Below, one piece after another: positions 1 through 9,944 of a DNA stretch of 64,000 bases. The stretch is from Pachypanchax playfairii (taxonomy: Eukaryota > Chordata > Actinopteri > Cyprinodontiformes > Aplocheilidae). Position 1 is the stretch's first letter; each line of letters starts with the position of its first letter. The stretch lies in assembly GCA_006937955.1 (NCBI GenBank), contig SSNP01000093.1, forward strand, positions 1,145,768 to 1,209,767, in the 5' to 3' direction. Under the pieces are notes generated by a model that saw only the letters and a program-made list of their open reading frames with translations, had not been told where the DNA came from and made no database searches. The translations under genes were made by a program, and so were the position numbers.

Positions 1-582
1 CCCTGCGGACCCTTTTCCACCACCTTTCTCGGGTCTTAACTGCGTCATTCCGTGCCAACCCAACCTCTTTTTTCAGCCCAAAGTGGGCCCACATGCCCAC
101 CTGTCTACTGATTGGTCCAATAATCTGCTACCAGTGACACGACTACCTACGTAGTAGTAGCCCCTGATTGACCCGGCTTTGTGTGGTGTCCACGTGATGT
201 GATATAGAAGCGCTCCCACAAAAGGCTTTTAAAAAACTTCCAGCAACCATACAAATATTTTGTTTTAAAATACAGTGGACTTTGGACAATGGTGACTTCC
301 TCCGCAAGAACCAAAAATCAAACCAACCAAAATGACCCACAGACAGAGTGCAAAGTACAAAAACACACGTATATCCACATTGTTGTTGTCGTTTCACGCG
401 CTGTGACGTCGCGGAAAAAGACTTTTGAACTGCACTTTTCATAGCCAGATGGGCACGCCCGTATCCCCACTTACATCCGCTTTATGTTTACATCGCCTCA
501 AGCGAGTTGATCCGCGATATACTGTACCGCTCTCAAGCGCGCCGTGCCGATTTGTCGGTTGAAAAGGGGCTCTCGAGTACTA
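1..582. other. No recognisable gene
   Basis: I see no convincing exon, RNA gene or classifiable repeat here. Short open frames occur on both strands but none resembles a known protein. The recognisable gypsy sequence starts at about 583, so this stretch is either the flank of a 5'-truncated element or an older unrecognised repeat. It may lie within an upstream intron of the SERCA gene. Confidence 0.4.
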
Positions 583-965
583 AGATTTCGGTTGAGGCTC
601 ATGAAGTTCTTATTTGACATTGTGCATGCTCCTGGCAAATGCTTAATAACAGCAGACACCCTGTCAAGAGCACCCGTGAAACATGCACTGACACAAGATG
701 AATGGGACAATGAGACGGCTGTGTGGCTGGTAGACTCTGAATCACAGTGTCCACGAACACTTTAACTTCTAAGACTAAAGTTGATCGAGCAGAGACAACA
801 CGCAGACCCTGTCTGTGCTAAACTCATCCAATACTGCAAGTCAGGTTGGCCAGAGAAACATGCCCTACCTCCTGATTTAGGGTTATACTGGACTGAGACA
901 GAAAACCTCACATTAGCTGGAGAGCCTCTGCTAAGAGGACAGAGACTGGTTATTATTATATTATA
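583..965 (+). pseudogene. gypsy pol fragment: RNase H end and linker
   Basis: The frame open to 765 reads LRLMKFLFDIVHAPGK and then ADTLSRAP, the hallmark end of the Ty3/gypsy RNase H domain. A second piece (781-965), in another frame after a stop, has the charged DPVCAKLIQYCKSGWP linker that precedes the integrase zinc finger. The reading frame is broken between the two pieces, so no functional polyprotein is encoded. Confidence 0.85.
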
Positions 966-1085
966 GGGGGCGGCTGTGGCTCAGTGGTTAGAGCGGTAGT
1001 CCTCCAACTTGAAGGTTGGTGGATCGATCCCGGCTTCCACCGCCACATGTCGAAGTGTCCTTGGGCAAGACACTGAACCCCATGT
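966..1085 (+). repeat. tRNA-derived SINE head fragment
   Basis: The sequence has a tRNA-like A box (TGGCTCAGTGGTTAGAG) and a B box (GGTGGATCGATCC), followed by the tRNA-unrelated stretch GTCCTTGGGCAAGACACTGA common to fish SINEs. It matches the minus-strand SINE at 41155-41447. Only the first 120 bp are present. It lies between the RNase H and integrase parts of the gypsy remnant. Confidence 0.8.
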
Positions 1086-1574
1086 TGCCCCCGGGATACC
1101 AGAGACTATTGTGTCAGACAATGGACCACAGTACAGCAGTGAGTTACTCAGGGACTTTGCAGCAGAGTACAGATTCACTCATGTGACTAGTAGCCCACAG
1201 TACCAGCAGGCAAATGGAGAAGCTGAGTGGGCTGTGGCCACAGTGAAAGGACTGTGGAAAGGGGGAGGAGAGAAAACTAAAGCGCAACTGACGTACCGTG
1301 CCACACCTCTCGTGTGTGGCTATTCCCCAGCACAGCTCCTAATGGGCAGACAGCTGCAAACTACTCTGCCGCAGCGTCCTGTCACCCTTGTCCCGCAATG
1401 GCCAAAAATAAAAGGCTTCTGAACCAAACAGGGACAGTTGAAAGAAAACCAGAAACGTCATTTCAACCGTCGCCACAGGGCCCGTCCACTAACACCTCTG
1501 TGACCGGGTCAAAATGTGTGGTTACCAAAAGAGAACACAGAAGGGACAGTAGTACAACAAGCAACTACACCTAG
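1086..1574 (+). pseudogene. gypsy integrase core fragment
   Basis: The frame reads ETIVSDNGPQYSSELLRDF, then a GEAEWAVATVKGLWK helix and YRATPLVCGYSPAQLLMGR, which are the second half of a Ty3/gypsy integrase catalytic core (the D of SDNGPQ and the GEAE glutamate region). The zinc finger and the first catalytic aspartate are missing, having been lost where the SINE now sits. The frame shifts near 1420 into the C-terminal domain. Confidence 0.85.
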
Positions 1575-1767
1575 ATCATATGTCATGCACACAGATGAGG
1601 GACATATTAGAAGAAATCATACACATGTGAGGCCATTATTTCCAGCACCTGCAAACATACCTGTTGCTACACCAGAACCAAGTAGTACAGATACACCAAC
1701 AAACCCTAGTACCCTAGTTACACCCAGTAGTGACACACAAGTAGAGACTACAGGTACACCTTATGTG

Positions 1768-2080
1768 ACAGTGGTGTTTGTCTGTGTCTCTTTCCTGTCA
1801 GCTCAGACCCCAGTCGGCTAAGGCAGAAGGCCGCCCATCCTGAGCCAGGTTCTGCTAGAGGTTTCTTCCTGTTAAAAGGGAGTCGTTCCTTTCCACTGTC
1901 GCCAATCATGCTGCTCAGGATGGGGGATTGTGCTGAAATAACAATTCAGCCCAATCGGCTGGTTCCTTAGATAGAAAATATTTTATTATTAATTGGTTGA
2001 TTTTTCTGTGAAGTGCCTTGAAATGACTTTGTCATGAACTGGCGCTTTATAAATAAATAAACTTGAAACTTGAACTTGAC
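1768..2080 (+). mobile_element. L2 LINE 3' tail
   Basis: This is a 3' untranslated tail of the same L2 family seen at 3450-3790 and, inverted, at 38405-38700. Shared marks are CAGACCCCAGTCGGCTAAGG, GAGGTTTCTTCCTGTTAAAA and the terminal GGCGCTTTATAAATAAATAA. It is severely 5'-truncated, as LINE insertions often are, and interrupts the 3' part of the gypsy remnant. Confidence 0.8.
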
Positions 2081-2309
2081 AGCCTCAGGCCGAGTGTCCC
2101 GTCAGCCTAAGCGTTTAGACCTGTAGAGTTAATGTTCAATAATAAATAGAAATGTGTTCACTGTAAAGAAAGAAGTTTAAGTGTTTACAGAAACAAAGGT
2201 AAAAGTAAAAGTCCAGGTTTGATATGGATGTTTTGTATTCTGGTAAAATGTTTAAAAGAAAGAATTGTTTATACAGCCATGCTTATTGAATGTATGGAGG
2301 GTTCTGATT

Positions 2310-2476
2310 AAAAAAGGGGAGGTGATGGATAAAGTGGAACTAATATATATGTGCCAAATAATGTTCCTTCCCGGACATGTATTATGGGGCGCAAGCAGAA
2401 ATAAACAAGTTGACATGTTACCCAGAGTTTTCTGTGTCTCCCGCTACACGTTAAACAAGATATAGCTAATGTAACA
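2310..2476 (+). repeat. Candidate polypurine tract and 3' LTR of the gypsy remnant
   Basis: A purine run (AAAAAAGGGGAGG, 2310-2322) is followed at once by TG and, about 150 bp later, by a TAACA end at 2476. This is the expected arrangement of a polypurine tract plus a short LTR, and the length is similar to the 168-173 bp LTRs of the gypsy at 32-37 kb. No second LTR copy is in the window, so the boundary cannot be confirmed. Confidence 0.4.
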
Positions 2477-2876
2477 CACCCTACGGTCTTCCACGAAGTG
2501 CATTTAGCAGAAGGGCAGATAAGGGTTCGAAGTGCGTAGTGAACAAGTGCGTACATATTAGCAGTATTGGGACAGTGAGCACTATGTGCCACAGCGTTCT
2601 TTCTCCATGACAACCAACATGGCAGTACCAGTCGCTGTTTGCACTATTTTTATACTAAAAATTATTTTAAAACGCCAACAAACATTTATTTTGAGGAGAA
2701 TGAAGCACGGGAACCAAAGGAGGTGTATAAGGAGGAGGCTGTTCTGCTGTCTTGCGGTAAGACGTATCGTGTCACTTCCTGATTGCCTTGGTTGCACTGT
2801 GTTGGTTGTTGCTCTGTCTGGTCTATTGGCATTTTCTCGGACTCTCACAGATTTACTGTCATTTCTGACTTATTAG
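2477..2876. other. Unclassified repeat-like sequence
   Basis: No gene is recognised. The segment holds AAGTGCGTAC and TATTGGGACAG motifs that recur near 4030-4240, which suggests a shared short DNA element. A 96-residue open frame at 2586-2876 has no recognisable domain. Confidence 0.35.
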
Positions 2877-3790
2877 TTCATGAGCACTACTCTCTGAGTA
2901 TTACTCGTCCCTCATAGAGGAGAACAAGAACAATCCCAGGTTTCTATTTAGTACTCTAACCAGATTAATAAAAAACCCAACTTCTGTTGAACCGTGTATC
3001 CCTGTAACCCTCAGTAGTGATGACTTCATGAAATTCTTTACTAATAAAATAGATTCAATTTGAGAAAAAATCTATAATGTCCTTCCCACTGTTGTCTCTG
3101 GTTCGTCGTCCAGTGAAGCAGTTTTAGAATCTGTTATCAGGCTCCTCTCCTGTGGAACCAGCTTCCACTTTTTATCCGTGAGGCAGACACCTTGTGTAGT
3201 TTTAAGAATAGACTTAAAACATTCCTTTTTACACAATCCTATAGTCAGGGTTAGCTTGAGTTCTCCTGAGCTTTCCCTTTAGTTATGCTGCTATAGGTTT
3301 AGATTGCCGGAGGACATACTGACCGCATTTCTTCACTCTGCTGTCTTACTTTACTCTGGCTGCCTCTGAGGAGGATGTATCTCACATCAAATTGTTATTG
3401 CTTTGATTGTTACTGCTGCCATTAACTGTTTCTCTGTTTATCTTTCATGACGACTGGCCAGAATCCATCGGTGTTTGTCTGTGTCTCTTTCCTGTCAGCT
3501 CAGACCCCAGTCGGCTAAGGCAGAAGACCGCCCATCCTGAGCCGGGTTCTGGTTCTGGTTCTGCTAGAGGTTTCTTCCTGTTAAAAGGGAGTCGTTCCTT
3601 TCCACTGTCGCCAATCGTGCTGCTCAGGATGGGGGATTGTTCTAAACTAACAATTCAGCCCAATCGGCTGTTTCCTTAGATAGAAAATGTTTTATTATTA
3701 GTTGGTTGGTTTTTCTGTGAAGTGTCTTGAAATGACTTTGTCATGAACTGGCGCTTTATAAATAAATAAACTTGAAATAAACTTGAAACT
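2877..3790 (+). mobile_element. L2 LINE copy with internal deletion
   Basis: The left part reads as the linker between the endonuclease and the reverse transcriptase (YYSSLIEENKNNPRF-like, also found inverted near 40050). After about 3140 the sequence jumps directly to the C-terminal coding end (TTATCAGGCTCCTCTCCTG) and then into the standard L2 3' tail ending in AATAAATAAACTTG. The reverse transcriptase core is therefore missing and the copy cannot be autonomous. Confidence 0.75.
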
Positions 3791-4667
3791 TATAAGACAG
3801 AATAAGTGATTAAACCGTTGGTATATCATGTCCGAAAATACACATCAGTACCGTTATTAATAATTCTATTTTTTATCAGATATGTGACACATCTTTTCAA
3901 CAGAGAATCAATTGATTGTAATAACACATCTAGACAATAAAATAAAATACTGATTATTTGGAGTTTACACTTGAAAAAAAATTTTTCGGTCTGGATGGTT
4001 CAGCCATTTCTCCACCTTCTTCTTCTTCTTCCGTCAAAATTCACACGCAGCAATGCATTGTGGGAAATACACTTCGCTGAAGTCTGCACTGATGTGGACT
4101 TCGGTGAAGTTTGGATCAAGCATTTGAAAGGGGCGGAGCCAAGAGCATGACTCTCCACTCTGGAGAATTGGGACACCCTACGCACTTGCGCCCCTCATCG
4201 GGAACATATCAAGGGCGCAAGTGCGGGTATTGGGACAGGGCCTGGGACAGACTGTATATCTGGAAGATCCAGGTTATCAGCCAGGGAGCATTTTTTGATC
4301 ACCATGGTAACAGATTCAAGGGAAAACCCAGCAGTTTTCCAGTTCTGGAACAGCCGTCATGTTCTGGTCTTGGGACTAAAAAGGCCTCACTTGTTCTTTC
4401 TGCATCATGTTGGTGAATCACATGTGAGCTGCGGAGTGAAAAACCTCTGCTCAGTTTATGTTCATGGGCCGCAGCCCTAACAACTCTGGTGGGCATTTTT
4501 AATTCAGCTGACAGAAAACAGACACGCCCACATCACTGCAGGATGTTTTTCACTTCCTGTGCAGACAGGATGTTGGCATTCTAACCTCCAACATCATATT
4601 TCTACATATATAAAAGTTGTTTTATACACTGTTGCTTTTTAATTGTGCCTCTTTTGTCTCTGGTCAG
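3791..4667. other. Intronic or intergenic; short DNA-element remnant
   Basis: No exon is visible. Around 4020-4260 lies a remnant of a short inverted-repeat element, including a perfect 13-bp inverted repeat (4181-4193 and 4213-4225). The last 50 bp before 4668 contain a pyrimidine stretch and an AG acceptor for the first visible SERCA exon, so this is most likely intron. Confidence 0.5.
4181..4225. repeat. Perfect 13-bp inverted repeat
   Basis: CGCACTTGCGCCC at 4181-4193 is mirrored exactly by GGGCGCAAGTGCG at 4213-4225 with a 19-nt spacer. It lies inside a repeat-like stretch and is likely part of a miniature element. Confidence 0.7.
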
Positions 4668-7600
4668 ACTGGTGACGGGGTGAATGACGCTCCGGCCCTT
4701 AAGAAGGCAGAGATTGGTATCGCTATGGGCAGTGGGACAGCCGTAGCCAAGTCAGCCTCTGAGATGATCCTGGCTGATGATAATTTTTCCACCATTGTGG
4801 CTGCTGTTGAGGAGGGTCGGGCCATTTATAACAACATGAAACAGTTCATTAGGTATCTCATATCATCCAACATAGGAGAGGTGGTCTGGTGAGTGAGACA
4901 CACAGCGAGCTGACACAGCAGAAGATTTAGCTGAGAGACCCTGATTTTACTGAAACACATTCTCTCACATCTCCCTCTTCAGCATTTTCCTTACAGCCGC
5001 ACTAGGAATGCCTGAAGCACTGATCCCAGTCCAGCTGCTGTGGGTCAACCTGGTCACTGACGGATTCCCAGCAACCGCTTTGGGATTCAATCCTCCAGAT
5101 CTGGATATCATGTCTCGTCCTCCCCGCTCTCCAAAAGAGCCCCTGATCTCCAGCTGGTTGTTCTTCCGTTACCTGATCATTGGATGTGAGTCATACATCT
5201 GTAATGTGATGACATCATCACATGCATGTAATTAGAACCACTGTTGCTGAAACAATAAATCTGATTGAAGGTGTGTGTTGTCTGCAGGTTATGTGGGAGC
5301 AGCCACTGTAGGAGCTGCCGCTTGGTGGTTTATGGCAGCCAGTGATGGACCTAAACTCTCCTTCTACCAGTTGGTAAATAACTTTGCTGTCCCAGATAAA
5401 TTCAGATGGACCTGTTTACTGTCTAAACTGTCCATCAATCCAACAGTGGACCTGTTTATTGTCTGAACCGGCTCGTGGGTTGATGTATGTTCACCTTCCT
5501 AAAACCTGAAAATATTTTTTTCTACTCTGAACTTCTAAGCCTTATTGGTCAAATTAAACTGGGCTGGCCTGTCTCCATATGCTTCACTTTCATCCAAGTC
5601 TTAGATAATAGTTTACATACAAAGAAAAATGACACGTTCAGACAGAACTGAACAAAAGTTTTGAATCATGCCTCACTGACAGATTTTTTTGATCAGACCC
5701 CCGAAGGTCTAACAGAGTTTTTTGTGACTTTGGCTGATTTGTCACTTCTTTTTAGTCAATTACTGGACCAGTTCAGGATCAGAATATCTTTACTGTCATT
5801 GTAAGTGAAATGAGGTGCAGTCTCGTAAATAAGAAGAGGGAAGAAATTACTCAAAATGCAATTATATCAGTCATATTGTACAAGCCTATTGTACATAATG
5901 ATAATATTGCACAACTTGATATCATATTACACAGTAAACAACTAGTTACGTTGCTGGTCGTGACATTCGTTTTCATTCAACACCCTGATGAATGTAGAAT
6001 AAAAACTGCATTCTAGTCTGTCTGTCCTGGCTTTGATGCTCTGGTATCTTCTACCTGATGGCAGCAGTTGGAACATCTCGTGTGTTGGGTGTGTGGAGTA
6101 TTTTAAAATATTTCCTGTTTTCCTGAGGTAGCAAGTGCTATGCCGTACATCAAGGGAGGGATAAGGACAGCTGAAGATTTCCTGTGAGGTTTTTATGATC
6201 CTAATAAGAGTTTTCCTCTGTGTTGTTCTGCAGCTGCTCACAGTGAAAGATCTGCTTTATGGTCAACTAGAATGACTCAAAAAGAAAATCTTTTTCAAGC
6301 AACAAAATTTTGAAAAAAAGACAAAGACCTTGAGAAAGTCTGAAGAACGTTTGATCAAACAGGCTAAATTTACAGGAACGTCTGGCTGCTGGGAAGGAAA
6401 ATAAAAAGAGACTTATGGAAGGTTCAAACTGTTGCTCTGTGACAAATGAAGATATAATTTAAACTGGTAGTAATGTTTTTATCTGTCACATCCACCACAG
6501 TCCCACTATCTCCAGTGCCGTGAAGGTCATGCTGAGTTTGCTGGTGTTCAGTGTTCAGTATTTGAGTCTCCTTATCCAATGACGATGGCGCTGTCTGTGC
6601 TGGTCACCATAGAGATGTGCAACGCCTTAAACAGGTGAGAATAAAACACTAAGAATTCAAATTCAAAGAAAATATCATGTTCAACAAAACCCTGGATGCT
6701 TATTGGTTAAAAATAAACATTGTAACAGCTGGAGGGAATCCAAACAATGAACTGAAGCTGAACTGAAGGGAATGAAAGCTTTCAAAGTAAAGGTGCTGCT
6801 GATGTAGGATGCAGACACAGATGGACGTACATGCATAGAAGACAATGAGACATCAGGAGAATAAATGATCATGTTTCCATGTTTGGATCTGTCTGATGGA
6901 AGGTTACTGCTGGTCCTATGTGATAAAATACAAATGATAAAGTTCCTTTATCTTTTTACTGTTATGAATTTGTTGTAATTACTTAAATTAGGAGACTTCT
7001 GTGATCCTTCACCATGGGACTGTGTCACAGCAGAAGAGCTTTATTAAAATAAGTTAAAAGCTTATTTATTATTTAAACTGTCCTGAAATAAAAGTCCAGT
7101 TACAGTGAAAACGAACAGATATTTTCAGAATGTTCCCAGTCAGCAGTCATCTGGGTGACTCAGACATTTTGTTCAGTTCAATTCAAAAATACTTTATTAA
7201 TCCCAGTAGGGAAATTGGATGCTGTTGTCACTCAGTTCTTTAGTTCTTTAGATCTCCTGTAGAGGATTCTAGTGGTGGGCAGTAAAAAAGAACTCCTTAG
7301 TGATCTGTGTTGGATCTGAAGAAGCTTCTGACTGAAGACACTCTGTTGTTGAGTTACTGTGTTGTGAAGAGGATGATGAGGGTTCTCCATCATGTTCTTC
7401 ATCCTCCTTTGGACAATCAACTCAAGAGGATTCAGATCAGAACCAGTCTTTTATATAAGTTTGTTCAGCCTCTTTGCTTCACTTGCTCTGATGCTCCGCC
7501 CCCAAAAGGTGACTGCAGATGTGATCACACTCTCCACATCAAACTTATAAAAGATCTTTGACATCTTGCTGCAAATTTTGAAGGACCTGAGTTTCATCAA

Positions 7601-9944
7601 GAAATAGTTTGCACTGTTCCTTCCTAAAAACAGCATCACTGTCAGTGTTGGGGGTAACGTATTACTTTGTAACATAGGAAAACTGAACTCTTGAAGTTTT
7701 GCTTCTCTGTAAAAAAAGTTATTAGTGCTGTGGTTGTTGCATGTCCAAATGGTTTATACCATCAGAAAGAGGAGAATCAGAGCTTTTGTTTGATGTATAA
7801 ATTGTCCTCTTGTCCATCTCTGATCCATTAACAACTGCATATTCATCAGAGTATTTTTGCAGATGACCGGACTCTGACCTGTACTGAAAGTCTGAGGTGT
7901 ACAGAGTGAAAAGGAATGGTGAGAGTACAGTCCCCTGTGGTGCTCCTGACCATCTGGTCAGACACACCATCCTTCAATCTCACAAACTAAAGAGTTTAAT
8001 ATTTGGATTGCAGAGATGATACTTCATAACCTTGATGACACCATCTTTTGTTTTAAAGGACAGCTATTTTATCTCCTTTTCTTTTGCCGCTCCTCTTCAA
8101 ATCTCTGTCTGCTCATACTGTTTGAAAACCAGCCAGAGACACACTGGAGTGCAGGATATGTTCCTTAAGCTATTTCTCAGTGAAATACCTGATACTAAAT
8201 TCTTGATGCTCTGGCTGGATCTTCAACAGAGTTTCAATTCATCAATCTCACATTTGTCAGTATGACTGATGAAAGAGACGCTTGTCTTAATGATGTAAAA
8301 CGTTGGATGACGCTTAATTTTTTGCTTTTAAATTCAGACAAGACAGAGGTTGTGACTTTTGGGCCTGAGAATCTTAGGAACAAGTTGTGTAGTCAGTCAT
8401 CAACGTTGGATGGCATTAATTTGGCCTCCAACAAGAAGGTAAAGAACCTGGGTGTTATCTTTGACCAGGACATGTCCTTTAGTTCTCATATAAAGCATGT
8501 TACCAGGACGACCTACTTCCACCTGCGTAATGTTGCTAAAATTAGGAGCATTTTGAATCAAAGAGATGCAGAAACTTTAGTTCACACATTTATTACTTCT
8601 AGACTTGATTACTGTAATTCATTATTATCAGGATGTTCTAATAGTTCTGTTAAAGGCCTCCAGCTGATCCAAAATGCTGCTGCCAGAGTTCTGATGAGAG
8701 TTAGAAGGAGAGATCATATTTCTCCTGTTTTAGCATCACTTCATTGGCTCCCTGTAAGGTCTAGAATAAAGTTTAAGGTTTTACTTTTGACGTATAAGGC
8801 CTTGAACGACCAAGCTCCAGCTTATATTAAAGATCTTATTGTTCCATATGCTCCTAACAGAGCACTTCGCTCTCAGACTGCAGGTCTGCTTGTAGTTCCT
8901 AGAATTTCTAAAAGTAGAATGGGAGGAAGAGCTTTTAGTTATCAGGCTCCTCTCCTGTGGAACCAGCTTCCACTTTTTATCCGTGAGGCAGACACCTTGT
9001 GTAGTTTTAAGAATAGACTTAAAACTTTCCTTTTTACACAATCCTATAGTCAGGGTTAGCTTGGGTTCTCCTGAGCTTTCCCTTTAGTTATGCTGCTATA
9101 GGTTTAGACTACCGGAGGACATACTGTCCACAAATTTTCTCAACTCTCTGGGATCACGTCGTGCGTGTGCACAATACATGCATGAGCAAGAAATTTTACA
9201 TGCACGATTTTCGCCCAGCAGGAAGGAGACTTGTGATTATCGCTTTGTCGTGCATGTCTCATTGAAAATGAATTGAGAAGAGGCGATGTCGCCTCCCGTA
9301 TGTCTAGCCCCTTATTCATTTCTTTCTCCAGTCTTTCAGAGAACCAGTCTCTGCTGAAAATGCCTCCATGGTCAAACCCCTGGTTGGTGGGCGCCATCTG
9401 TCTGTCCATGGCTCTGCACTTCCTTATTTTGTATGTTGATCCCCTGCCGGTGAGTGTTAGAGAGGTTCTTATCTGAAACCATGTCTGTACACAAGTACCA
9501 GAGAAGCTCAACATCTGCACTTGCATTGATGCTTGTGTTCTTAGATGATTTTCCAGATACGTCCTCTATTGTGGACCCAGTGGGTGGTGGTGTTAAAAAT
9601 GTCACTTCCTGTCATCTTGATGGATGAAGCTCTTAAGTTTCTGGCTCGTAACTACATTGAACCAGGAAGTCAGATGCAGGTGAGAAATACACGACAGGTC
9701 GACACGTCATAACGTCGTCAAATTCAGTTTTCTCTAATCGTCTTTCTTTCTTACCTTTCTGAAGACAATAGAAGAGGAGGAGTTGCAGAGGTCAAGGGTC
9801 AGCATGGGGTTTGTTCAGGCTTTGATCTCAAGGCTTAGTCAGTCAGTGAAGGGTGTGTCCTGGTCCTTCATCTTCATATCTGCACCACTAGTAATCTGGA
9901 TCTTCAGCCTGGACTCTGATATCACCAACATTTTCTGGGAGTAA
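4668..9944 (+). CDS. atp2a2: SERCA calcium pump, C-terminal seven exons (partial gene)
   Basis: Sarco/endoplasmic reticulum Ca2+-ATPase, which pumps cytosolic calcium into the ER using ATP. Exons with GT-AG borders: 4668-4888, 4983-5185, 5288-5373, 6501-6634, 9332-9449, 9545-9679, 9765-9944, giving about 358 residues and a TAA stop. The first exon opens with the P-type hinge motif TGDGVNDAPAL; calcium-site motifs follow (SSNIGE in M5, WVNLVTDG in M6, SENQS in M8). Exon sizes of 86, 134 and 118 bp fit the vertebrate SERCA pattern. The text between M7 and M8 (FESPYPMTMALSVLVTIEMC) favours ATP2A2 over ATP2A1 or ATP2A3. The last exon adds a hydrophobic helix and a short luminal end (SWSFIFISAPLVIWIFSLD), like the SERCA2b-specific eleventh helix. 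Exons 5' of the hinge are outside the window. The 2.7 kb intron before the fifth visible exon holds LINE remnants. The exact paralogue is inferred. Confidence 0.9.
5775..6245 (-). mobile_element. Rex1/CR1-type LINE 3' fragment
   Basis: On the minus strand the frame reads HPTHEMFQLLPSGRRYQSIK and then RTDRLECSFYSTFIRVLN, the typical C-terminal end of a fish Rex1/CR1-group reverse transcriptase protein. It is followed by a 3' tail whose reverse complement carries the usual CTTTACTGTCATTGTAAGTG pattern. It lies in the SERCA intron at 5374-6500 and is 5'-truncated. Confidence 0.7.
7178..7975 (-). mobile_element. Rex1/CR1-type LINE fragment, degenerate
   Basis: Minus-strand pieces read GAPQGTVLSPFLFTLYT with a decayed active-site region (SDEYAVV in place of FADDT), then ASEAKRLNKLI, ENPHHPLHNTV and an end with TTRILYRRSKEL. 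The 3' tail ends near 7178 in a TTTATTAATCCCAGTAGGG motif. Frameshifts separate the pieces. The same LINE group appears at 57144-57860, where this C-terminal segment has been multiplied into a minisatellite. Located in a SERCA intron. Confidence 0.75.
8255..9128 (+). mobile_element. L2 LINE 3' half with open reading frame
   Basis: A 265-codon open frame (8262-9059) covers the C-terminal part of an L2 ORF2: KRWMTLNFLLLNSDKTEV, SRLDYCNSLLSGC, LIQNAAARVLMRVRRRDHI, LASLHWLPVRSRIKFKVLLL and APLLWNQLPLFIREADT. These are the thumb and post-catalytic motifs of L2-clade elements. The catalytic FADD box lies upstream of the truncation and is absent. A short piece of 3' UTR follows to about 9128 and the standard tail is cut off. 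The long open frame suggests a fairly young insertion in the SERCA intron. Confidence 0.85.

Larger units (their letters stand above)
583..2476 (+). mobile_element. Ty3/gypsy retrotransposon remnant, 5'-truncated
   Basis: A plus-strand gypsy element fragment. It starts inside the RNase H domain, continues through part of the integrase and its C-terminal tail, and ends in a possible polypurine tract (2310-2322) followed by a possible 3' LTR. It is broken by a SINE head at 966-1085 and by an L2 3' tail at 1768-2080. The 5' LTR, gag, protease and reverse transcriptase are absent. It resembles the better preserved minus-strand gypsy at 32-37 kb in domain order and in the integrase motif SDNGPQ, but the two differ clearly in sequence. 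Confidence 0.8.

Noticed and set aside
983..1045. tRNA-like A and B boxes suggesting a tRNA gene
   Set aside because: It continues into the tRNA-unrelated SINE body and does not fold into a complete tRNA; the same holds for 13411 and 22487.
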